64,000 nucleotides of DNA from Amia ocellicauda (lineage: Eukaryota > Chordata > Actinopteri > Amiiformes > Amiidae): positions 558,001 through 622,000 of the forward strand of contig NC_089851.1 in assembly GCF_036373705.1 (NCBI RefSeq), given 5' to 3'. A program made the position numbers and the translations under genes. Numbering within the stretch: position 1 is the stretch's first letter; each line of letters begins with the position of its first letter. Below, in pieces: positions 48,425-58,565 of this stretch. The notes beneath the pieces were generated by a model that had not been told where the DNA came from, made no database searches, and worked only from the letters and a program-made list of their open reading frames with translations.

Positions 48425-48665
48425 TCAGTGTGTGGAAGTACAGGTTTCACAGTGCTTGCTCAGTGTGTTGCACAGTCCTTGCTCAGTGTGTTATAGTGTT
48501 TGCTCCGTGTGTTGCAGTGTTGCTCACTGTTTGCTCAGTATTTGATCAGTGCTTGCTCAGTGTGTTGCACTATTGCACACCGCTCACTCAGTGTGGTGCA
48601 CAGTCCTTGCTCAGTGCTTGCTCATTGTGTTAGTGTTTGCTCGGTGTGTTGCATTGTGGTGGGAC
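48425..48665. repeat. TTGCTCAGTGTGTTGCAC minisatellite
   Basis: About 9 irregular copies of CAGTGCTTGCTCAGTGTGTT, upstream of OPLAH on its 5' side. A GTAAGG donor at 48677 (minus) could end a 5' UTR exon of OPLAH; this is tentative. Confidence 0.8.
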
Positions 48666-48917
48666 CTCCGTCCTTACCTGTCTACCTGCTCGCTCGCTCG
48701 CTGCGGTCGTGGGTGTCGGGTGACCGCACAGCGCTCTCTTCTGCACTGTGTCTCTCTCTTTCTCTGACACACTCCCCTGTCTCTTCCTCTTTTGGTATTT
48801 TTCGCTCAGAGTCCCTCTGTTTCACTTGTCACTCTGCCTCTGCTGGCGATCCACCACTCCTTGGAGAAAGTACAGAGCAGTCTCCCCGGCCGGCCGGCCA
48901 ATCACTGCCGCGGTCCG

Positions 48918-49481
48918 CACTTCCGTGCGGCTGGATTGCAGACGGGAGTCTGCGTGTGACGTCACGGTCTGCGCAGACGCAGTGTGGACAGCTCTGGCTC
49001 TGGAGCTGCAGACTCAGCAGAACAAACATGGAGGCGCTGCTGAGAGAAGTCAGTCCTGATCACAGAAGTTCATGCGATCACAGTTCCCCTTAATACTTTA
49101 CAGTGTAATCAGAAAATGGGCCATTTAATCAGTTCATATCAGATTCAGTAGCTTTACGATCCGTTAATAATATTTAATTAGTAGAAATCTTTATTCCTAC
49201 TCATTGTTGGGACACTTAAGGGTTAAATACTCACATACTGATCAAATTAACTGTCAATCTTTAAAATATTATATTTATGTTGTACTTATCTAGCATGAAA
49301 CGAATAAGATCCTTCATGACTGGAGGGCGATTATTATTCGTTTCATGCTTTCATGTTTCAAGCGCCTCCATGTTTGTTCTGCTGAGTCTGCAGCGCCAGA
49401 GCCAGAGCTGTCCACACTGCGTCTGCGCAGACCGTGACGTCACACGCAGACTCCCGTCTGCAATCCAGCCGCACGGAAGTG
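48918..49481. repeat. 121-bp inverted repeat between OPLAH and EXOSC4, each arm with a CRE
   Basis: Arm 1 (48918-49038) and arm 2 (49361-49481) are reverse complements with a single mismatch that I can find (CTGGAG against CTGGCG), separated by 322 bp of AT-rich sequence. Each arm contains TGACGTCA within CGTGTGACGTCACGGTCTGC, CTTCCG (ETS-like) at its outer end, and AACAAACATGGAGGCGCT at its inner end. No target-site duplication flanks it. Confidence 0.92.
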
Positions 49482-49506
49482 TCGTGAACGCGGCCTATGG
49501 TGTTGA

Positions 49507-49545
49507 ACTACAGTTCGCGCGGGGCATTGTGGGTATTGTAGTCTG
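49507..49545 (+). promoter_or_regulatory. ZNF143/Staf-type sites in the EXOSC4 promoter
   Basis: GCATTGTGGGTATTGTAGT (49524-49542) is the reverse complement of the ACTACAATTCCCAnnATGC consensus. A looser forward match, ACTACAGTTC, starts at 49508. The pair lies about 160-200 bp before the EXOSC4 ATG, a usual distance for this element in CpG-rich housekeeping promoters. Confidence 0.6.
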
Positions 49546-49702
49546 TTTTCTGCTCGCCTACACCTTCCTGCTCCGCTGAGCTCTCCACACGTGTTGGGAG
49601 GTCGTGCGAGGGGTGTCCGCAGTGCAGCGTGTCTGTGTGTCTGTGTATCGGTCCTGCTGTCCGCTCCTGCTTCACACCGTTGCGTTTCCGCTCGGGATCG
49701 CC

Positions 49703-50015
49703 ATGGCCGGGCTGGAGCTGCTGTCGGACCAGGGGTACCGGCTGGACGGGCGGAAGCCCACCGAGCTGCGCAAGGTCCGGGCCCGGATGGGGGTGTTCGG
49801 GCAGGCCGACGGGTCCGCCTACATCGAGCAGGGCAACACCAAGGCGCTGGCGGTGGTGTACGGCCCGCATGAGGTGAGGGCTCTGTTTATGGGATTATTT
49901 ATTTATTTAGTTATCTATACTTTGATATGACCCCCGTGAGATTGTTATGAGCTTAGCAAGCACTGACCGCGTCATGCCAGTAAAGATCATTCTGGACTGT
50001 GTGTGCGTGCGTGCG

Positions 50016-50050
<35 letters not shown>

Positions 50051-50405
50051 GTGTGTGTGTGTGAGTGAGTGAGTGAGTGAGTGTCTGTGTGAGTGAGTGA
50101 GTGAATGAGTGAGTGCGTGTGTGTCTGTCTGTCTGTCTGTGTGTCTGTCTGTCTGTCTGTGAGTGAGTGCGTGTCTGTGTGAGTGAGTGCGTGTGTGTCT
50201 GTCTGTCTGTGTGAGTGAGTGAGTGAGTGCGTGTCTGTCTGTGAGTGAGTGCGTGTCTGTGTGAGTGAGTGCGTGTCTGTCTGTCTGTCTGTGTGAGTGA
50301 GTGAGTGCGTGTCTGTCTGTGTGTGTGTGCGTGTCTGTGTGAGTGAGTGCATGTCTGTCTGTCTGTGTGAGTGAGTGAGTGAGTGCATGTGTGTGTGTGT
50401 GTGTG

Positions 50406-50440
<35 letters not shown>

Positions 50441-53400
50441 GTGTCTGTGTGAGTGAGTGCCCGTGTGTGTGTGTGTGTGTGTGTTGCACATGTTATTGTT
50501 GTTGCAGCACTGTTGAAATGTGCCAGAGCACACGTTATTGCCATTGCACTATAGATACTCTGGGCTATACAGTATAGTGCTACAGCGCACAGAACCGCAC
50601 TGACGTCCTGCACTGCCGCACACTGGACTGGGCCGGGTGAGGCTCTGTGCGTCAGTGACTGAGCATCCTGAAGCCCTTATCTCCCCCCTCCCCCTAAAAC
50701 CCCCTCTCTTCATTCAGTTCGCATTGCCCTCTCTCTCCTCTCCCCTATCCCTCTCTCCCAGGTGCGGGGGTCCCGTGTGCGTGCCCTGCATGACCGTGCC
50801 GTGATCAACTGCCAGTACAGCATGGCCACCTTCAGCACGGCGGAGAGGAAGCGCCGCCCGCATGGCGACCGCAGGGCCAGCGAGGTCAGCCTGCAGCTGC
50901 AGCAGACCTTCGAGGCGGCCGTGCTGACCTCGCTGTACCCCCGCTCCCAGATCGACATCTATGTCAAGGTAACGCACTGCAGTATAATACACGGTACTGT
51001 AACACACTGCACTGGAGTTCACTGCACACTGTAGTGGAGTATAGGCCTACAACAACTAATCGCTATAATCTGAAAGCCTGTAATGCCTCGGTTCCACTGG
51101 CTTAAGGGTCCGTGTCGTGCCATGCCGTGCTGGACACGTCCGTCCTCAGACGCGATCCAGAGCTTTTTTTGTAAAACCAGGCCGCTGTGAATCCATCCCT
51201 CTGATGGGAGGAGCAGCGACTGTGGGTTTGGTTTGTGTTTGTGTTAAAACAGAAGCAGAGAGCAACACTACGAGCAATACAGCCTGAGTGGAGAGGACTT
51301 CTGTGTCTGTTTCATTCTTTCTGCTTTACGTGATTGTAAACAGCTTAATAAATACACGTTTCTGTTCAGAGATATTAGGAAGAGCTAAACGTGTAGAGAC
51401 AACATTATATTCAGACAAGCACGTTGCACCATGTGCAACAATAATACTAAATAGCAAATATGTATTGTTATTATTATCTTAATCGTTTGTGCTAGTATAT
51501 ATGTATTTTAAACAGCACAGCGTGACTCCCTTAATTTATTACTTACTAATTTTTGCCGTATTATTTATAATTTACTTAGCAGACGTCCTTAACCAGGGCA
51601 AGTTACAGTTGAAACAAAATACACACGTTTCACGATTAATCATCCAGATACAATATAGCAGCTTATAATTGAACTAAAGTGTGCGTGTCTCAGTCATGGC
51701 GTTTATGGACGGATTTATTAATCCAGTCCTTAATGTTTTAGAGGGAAACCCAGATCTGCTGTATTTATTTATAAATTTATCTTGTAAATGAACTGAATCG
51801 TGTTCGCCTTCACACTGACTGTCTCTGCAGATTGTCCTGCACACCATTCACACAACACAGCCTGAAACACCGTCCAGCTGTTCATAAAAGATTAATAAAA
51901 TCGGCTGCTACCAATCTGATTATTATCCTTCAGTTTATTGTAACTAGTCAGGCGCTGCACCGGTCCTGTGAAATCCAAGTTTTTAATGCACTCGGATATT
52001 AACTGTAAGCAGTCATTGTTTCTGTACGTGGATTTCACTCCATGCTGATGTCATTTCTTCGTGATCGCACATGGCACTTGAGACTATATCTTCCGACACA
52101 ATGTATCTGATCTCTTCCTTGTCTGTCTCAGTCCAGCACACATCTCTCTTCTGAAAGTGAATCATGTCCTCAGTGGGATGGACGCTTACGGACACGTCCA
52201 GCACCAGATATTTAACCTCCACAAAACACTGACACGTCCGGACGCTTAGCCAGTGGAAACACCTGTTTAAGCGCCCGGGGTCAGACGTGTCCAGATGCGT
52301 CCACCAGTGGAAACGGGGCATACGTCTTCTACAGTGTTGGGAGCACTTTACACTGAACACTTTGAAAGCACACCGGAGCCGTGATGGCAGGGCAAAGACG
52401 CTCAGCTGGCGCAGTCGTGGCACTGGATCAGACACGACTTTCTGTCATCCAGAAAGCTGTCCATCAAGGACGTGGCACACTGGATCCGTTAAAACGGCAC
52501 TAAGTGCACAGCCTTTCCGTTTCTGGAACTGGTGTGCGTCTCGCAAGCAACACCTGTTTCTTTACCTCCTTAACTACATTATTATGAGCCTATTCTACAT
52601 TTTACACTCTTATTATTGCAGAGCGCTACATTCAAGCAAGAGTCGAACCAGACGCAGTAAAGGCAGGCGATGCAGCAGCGCAGGACATACACACACAAAC
52701 CAAGAGAACCAGCAGGACAGCCAATACAGGAGCGCAAGCAATAACAAAGGCTCAGAGGATGTAAAAACTTGCAACTAACAGAGATCCTTAATAAGAAAAT
52801 TTCTATAAAAGGTGATTAATACATTTCTTTAAACTATCCTGTCGGGGCGCTTCTCGGAATGCGCAGCGCTGCGGAAGTCTCGGACTGTATCGCTCCAGTG
52901 CTGGACTGCTGCTGTTAACACTGAGTCTAATGGGTTTTCTTTATTTATCAAAACATTTCAGCACATTTCAAACTGAAGAGTAAAACAGCTTTGTGTCTGG
53001 AGAGCAATGTGACAACACCTGGATATAATGCTGGAATTATTTTGTATCTGATTAATGGATTAATCAAAGTGGTAATCAACAGACTAATCGATTATCAAAA
53101 TGTCGTTTGTTTCAGCCCTAGTGGAGTATAATACACTGTAACACACACCCGAATGCTCTGCACTGTAATAAACTACAGTGGTGTATAATACAGACTACTG
53201 CACTATATTACACTGTACTGCACTGTAATAAACTACACTGGTGTATAATACAGACTACTGCACTGCATTACACTGTACTACACTATATTACTGTACTGCA
53301 CTGTAATAAACTACACTGGTGTATTATACAGACTACTGCACTGCGTTACACTGTACTGCACTATATTACACTGTACTGCACTGTAATAAACTACACTGGT

Positions 53401-54171
53401 GTATAATACAGACTACTGCACTGCATTACACTGTACTACACTATATTACTGTACTCCACTGTAATAAACTACACTGGTGTATAATACAGACTACTGCACT
53501 GTTACACTGTACTACACTATATTACTGTACTCCACTGTAATAAACTACACTGGTGTATAATACAGACTACTGCACTGCATTACACTGTACTACACTATAT
53601 TACACTGTACTGCACTCTATTACACTGCAGTATATTGCAGTGCTCCCACAGTGTGCTGCGGTGTTGTTGCAGTGATTAAGTAGTTAGTCGCTGAATGGAG
53701 AAGCTCTGCTCCACGGTGTGGCTGTGGGTGTGGCCGGCACAGGGTCCCTCGGCCATGCCTGTCCGGGCGCTTCATTACCTCCATGTGAAATAACTGCCCC
53801 GTCTCCCCCAGGTACTGCAGTCCGACGGGGGCAACTACAGCGCCTGTGTGAACGCCGCCACGCTGGCCGTGGTGGACGCCGGGATCCCACTGCGCGACTA
53901 CGTGTGCTCCTGCAGCGCCGGCATGGTGGACGAGCAGCCGCTGGCGGACCTGTGCCACGCCGAGGAGGCGGGGGGGGGCACGGCGCTCAGTCTGGCCCTG
54001 CTGCCGCGGGGGGGGCAGCTGGCGCTGCTGCAGATGGACGCCAGGCTGCACCAGGACCACCTGGAGCCACTGCTGGACGCGGCCATGACCGGCTGCCGGG
54101 GCCTGAGCACCGTGCTGGACACCGTGGTCCGAGAGCACCTGCAGGAGGTGTCCACACTGACCGCACAGTGA
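49703..54171 (+). CDS. exosc4: EXOSC4 (RRP41), RNA exosome core subunit
   Basis: Three exons: 49703-49873, 50762-50968, 53812-54171, exactly 245 codons plus TGA, the same length as human. It starts MAGLELLSDQGYRLDGRKP, then RARMGVFGQADGSAYIEQGN and KALAVVYGPHE. Exon 2 has NCQYSMATFSTAERKRRPHG and PRSQIDIYV. Exon 3 has CVNAATLAVVDAGIPLRDYV and QMDARLHQDHLEPLL. It is an RNase PH-fold subunit of the 6-membered exosome ring, catalytically inactive in animals, acting in nuclear and cytoplasmic 3'-5' RNA decay. AATAAA follows at 54279-54284. Intron 2 (2.8 kb) holds a TIR-bounded repeat and a minisatellite. Confidence 0.98.
49995..50485. repeat. GTGAGTGAGTGCGTGTCTGT array in EXOSC4 intron 1
   Basis: Irregular (GTGA)n, (GTCT)n and (GT)n modules over 490 bp, starting about 120 bp after the donor. 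The His/Thr-rich minus-strand ORFs over it are artefacts. Confidence 0.95.
51082..52322. mobile_element. Non-autonomous DNA element with short terminal inverted repeats
   Basis: The left end TGCCTCGGTTCCACTGG (51082-51098) and the right end CCAGTGGAAACGGGGCA pair as 17-bp TIRs with 2 mismatches. Subterminal GTCCGTGTCG..GGACACGTCC and GACACGTCCGGACGCTTAGC also mirror each other. A PIF/Harbinger- or hAT-like origin is a guess. It includes a fish SINE-like motif at about 51578-51612, and an interior with no transposase. Confidence 0.55.
53120..53640. repeat. About 78-bp minisatellite in EXOSC4 intron 2
   Basis: Six copies of GTATAATACAGACTACTGCA..TTACACTGTACTACACTATATTACTGTACT..TAATAAACTACACTGG. 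Confidence 0.93.
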
Positions 54172-54364
54172 GGGGGGGCAGGGCGGCCAGGAGGTCACAT
54201 GATTGACTGCACAGGGGGGAGGAACAGAGTGTTATTTTTGTAAGCGTGTCTGTAACTGTAACTACACTTTACATGTCTAATAAACGACACAGTTCACACC
54301 CTGCGCTGTCTGTCCATCTTGTGAGCCTGTGTGTACCTGTCCAAACAGTGTGCAATCAAGAGGA

Positions 54365-54975
54365 GCCCATTCGCCCCATCGTGCTCGTTTGGTGTCCATT
54401 AATAACTGAGTGATCAAGGATCCTATCCAGTCTGTTTTTGAATGTTCCCAAATTGTCTCTTCAGCCACATCGCTGGGGAGTTTGTCCAGATTGTGACGCC
54501 TCTCTGTGTGAAGAAGTGTCTCCTGTTTTCTGTCTTGAATGCCTTGAAGCCCAATTTCCATTTGTGTCCCGGGTGCGTGTGTCCCTGCTGATCTGGAAAA
54601 GCTCCTCTGGTTTGATGTGGTCGATGCCTTTCATGATTTTGAAGACTTGCATTAAGTCCCCACGTAGTCTCCTCTGTTCCAGGGTGAAAAGGTTCAGTTC
54701 CTCAGTCTCTCAGTAGGACTTTCCCTTCAGACCTGGAATAAGTCTGGTTGCTCTCCTCTGAACTGCCTCTAGAGCAGCGATATCTTTCTTGAAGTGTGGA
54801 GCCCAGAACTGTCCACAGTATCCAGATGAGCTCTAACTAGTGCATTGTACAGTCTGAACATCACTGCCCTTGTTCTCAATTCTACACTTTTGACAATATA
54901 CCCTAGCATTGTGTTTGCCTTTTTTATTGCTTCCCCACATTGTTTGGATGGAGAAAGTGTCTGTCCGTCTGGCTT
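54365..54975 (-). mobile_element. 5'-truncated CR1-like LINE, copy 2
   Basis: Near-identical in most stretches to 20620-21220: minus-strand [37 protein letters not shown] and the C-terminal [10 protein letters not shown] region. It is truncated at its 5' side at about 54958. It sits between EXOSC4 and GPAA1 and begins about 80 bp after the EXOSC4 poly(A) signal. Confidence 0.9.
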
Positions 54976-55546
54976 CATCCCTCCACCAGATATAAGGCGG
55001 AAGGGCAGTGTATAGTTTTACTGAACTTGTGATTGTATTTAATCAATTTAAATTAAATGTCTACTCGGGCGAGGCTTCCCTGCCGACAGGGGGCGCAGAC
55101 GGACAGCGGGGATCTCCCGGAAGTGAGTCCGAGGGAAAAGCGGTCCTGTGGGAAACCAGGAAGTGGCCGCCATCGCGGAGCAGCACCTCCGTCTGAACAA
55201 GCGCACATTGTCCGGCCACAGCAGGGCGTCGGCGCACAGACAGCGAGCAGCGACCCGGCGAACCGGACCGAGCAGCCCGGCCTCTGCGCAGCCCTGCGAG
55301 GTGGGAGCGCCCGAGTGCGTCGTGTCGGCGACATTGCATTGCTTTGCCCGTGTTTATGGGACCCGCTGCAGCAGAGTCCACATCTCTACAGTGCGGCTGT
55401 TCAGGGCTGTAGTACAGCAGTGCGTCAGTGTGAGTCTATCAGTCAGAGTTGTGTCCGACTGTGTGCTGTGTTTTCAAGGTAAAGCCTGACAGCGGCCAGT
55501 CCATCGGTCAGTGTGAGGCCCCAGCGGTCAGTTCAGCGGAGCGGAC

Positions 55547-58519
55547 ATGGGTCTGCTGTCTGACCCCAACCGCAGGAGAGCCCTAACCAGCCTGCTGACC
55601 CGGCTCAACACACCCCTCTGGTCAGTTTGACACACCTGCCTGCCTGTATGCACCTGTCCACAGCGCACCTGCCTGTAACTCCTCTCTCTCTCTCCGTGGC
55701 AGTGTGCTGTGTTACGTGGCGGGCGTGGCGTGGTTCATGGGCCTGGCCTTCGCGCCGTTCTCGCTGCGCTGCTACATGTCGGAGAACGCCATGGGCTCCA
55801 CCATGGTGGAGGAGCGCTTCTCCACGGGCGAGCGGGCGCTGGGCGCGGCCAGGGAGTTCGCTGCCCAGAAGAAGAAGGCCGGGTCAGTCCACAGCAGGGC
55901 CAGTCTGCCCAGTCTGCCTCCCGCCTCCCTCACACACTCACTGTGTGTGTGTTGCTGTATCAGAGTGTGCATGTCAATCTCTCTTGCATACTCAACTCTG
56001 TCCATCCCTCTGTATACAGACTCTGGAGTAACAGCCTGGTGACTTTGGGTCTGTCTCTTTCTGTCCCTTCCCTTCTTCCTCCATCCTCTGTCTGCACCCC
56101 TCTCTCTCCCTCCCCGCTCCCTCTCTCTCTCGCAGAGGGATGCCGGTGCAGTGGCTGGTGCAGGCAATGCAGAGCCGGGGGCTGGAGGTTTACACACAGA
56201 GCTTCTCGCGCATGCTGCCCTTCCCTGACGAGAGCAAGGAGAGATACGTGAGTGACTGTACCGACAAGCTGTACTGCACACACTACACACTGTACTGACA
56301 CTGTACTGCACACTAACTCATAATTAAGCGTGTCTTTTCCCTCCCTCTGTGTCTACCTGTCAGATGGTGCATGGCACTAATGTCTACGGTATCCTGCGTG
56401 CCCCCCGCGCTCCGCGCACAGAGTCTCTTGTGCTCAGTGCCCCCTGCAGCCCAGATGGCGCCAACAACCAGGCCGTGGGGCTGCTACTGGCCCTGGCCCA
56501 GTACTTCAAGGGTGAGCGAGAAACGTCTGTTTGTCTCTGTGTGTGTGTGTGAGTGAGGTCGGGGCAGGTGTACTGTGTGTGTTCCGTAGTGTGTGTGTGT
56601 GTTCAGGGCAGGTGTACTGCCTCTGTTCAGTAGTGTGTGTCTGTCTTCAGGGCAGGTGTACTGGGCGAAGGACCTGATCTTCCTGGTGAACGAGCACGAC
56701 CTCATCGGCATGCAGGCCTGGCTGGAGGGCTACCATGACGTCAACACCACCGGTAAGCAGGGGCCGGGTGTGCGTTAATGTGCTCACTGTGTTACTCTGT
56801 GTGTATGGATGCACTGTGCTGTGTGTTACTCCGTGTGTATGGATGCACTGTGCTGTGTGTTACTCCGTATGTATTGACGCACTGTGCTGTGTGTTACTCC
56901 GTGTGTATGGATGCACTGTGCTGTGTGTTACTCCGTGTGTATGGATGCACTGTGCTGTGTGTTACTCCGTGTGTATTGACGCACTGTGCTGTGTGTTACT
57001 CCGTGTGTATTGACGCACTGTGCTGTGTGTTACTCCGTGTGTATTGACGCACTGTGCTGTGTGTTACTCCGTGTGTATGGATGCACTGTGCTGTGTGTTA
57101 CTCCGTGTGTATTGACGCACTGTGCTGTGTGTTACTCCGTGTGTATTGACGCACTGTGCTGTGTGTTACTCCGTGTGTATTGACGCACTGTGCTGTGTGT
57201 TACTCCGTGTGTATGGATGCACTGTGCTGTGTGTTACTCTGTGTGTATGGATGTGCTGTGCTGTGTGTATTGACACACTGTGCTGTGCTGTCTGCTCAGG
57301 CATCAGTGCGTCGCCCCTGCAGGGCCGGGGGGGCTCAATCCAGGCGGCGCTGTCTCTGGAGCTCAGCAGTGATGTCATCACCAGCCTGGACCTGGTGCTG
57401 GAGGGGCTGAACGGTCAGCTGCCCAACCTGGACCTGGCCAACCTGTTCCACGCCTTCTGCCAGAAGACCAACATCCTGTGCACCATACAGGGCAAGGTAC
57501 CGGTCACCGCCACATAGAGAACAAGGCACCGGTCACCGCACCGTACAGGGCAAGGTACCGGTCACCGCCAAATAGAGAACAAGGCACCGGTCACCGCACC
57601 GTACAGGGCAAGGTACCGGTCACTGCCGCTTAGAGAACAAGGCACCGGTCACCGTACTGTACAGGGCAAGGTACCGGTCACTGCCGTATAGAGAACAAGG
57701 CACCGGTCACCGTACTGTACAGGGCAAGGTACTGGTCACTGCCGCGTAGAGAACAAGGCACCGGTCACCGTACTGTACAGGGCAAGGTACCGGTCACTGC
57801 CGTATAGAGAACAAGGCACCGGTCACCGTACTGTACAGGGCAAGGTACTGGTCACTGCCGCGTAGAGAACAAGGCACCGGTCACCGTACTGTACAGGGCA
57901 AGGTACCGGTCACTGCCGTATAGAGAACAAGGCACCGGTCACCGTACTGTACAGGGCAAGGTACTGGTCACTGCCGCGTAGAGAACAAGGCACCGGTCAC
58001 CGCACCGTACAGGCAAAGGTCACCGCCGTGTAGAGAACAAGGTACCAGTCACCGTACTGTACAGGGCAAGGCACCGCTCACCACACCGTACAGGGCAATC
58101 TGGCAGCATCGCGACTGTCCTGTGCTCTGTGCTCTGCATGCAGCTCCAGCGCAGTGACTGGGACACAGTGTCTGGCTACACACACTCGGTGCAGACCATG
58201 CTGCTGATGGTGCTGCGCCAGGCCAGCGGGCGCTCCTGGGGGGACCACGGCCTGTTCCTGCGCTACCACATCGAGGCTGCCACGCTGCGCGGCATCAACA
58301 GCTTCCGCCAGTACAAGACCGACATCACCACGCTGGGCAAGTATGTATCCGCGCACTGGGAGGGGCATGTCTGTCTGTGTGTGTGCAGTATCCCAGTGTC
58401 TGTGTGTGTGTGTGTAGTATCCCAGTGTCTGTGTGTGTGTGTAGTATCCCAGTGTCTGTGTGTGTGTGTGTGTGCGCAGTATCCCAGTGTCTGTGTGTGT
58501 GTGTGTGCGCAGTATCCCA

Positions 58520-58565
<46 letters not shown>

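Noticed and set aside
49907-50613. His/Thr-rich minus-strand ORFs of about 200 codons
   Set aside because: Translation of a GTGA/GTCT/GT microsatellite in EXOSC4 intron 1.
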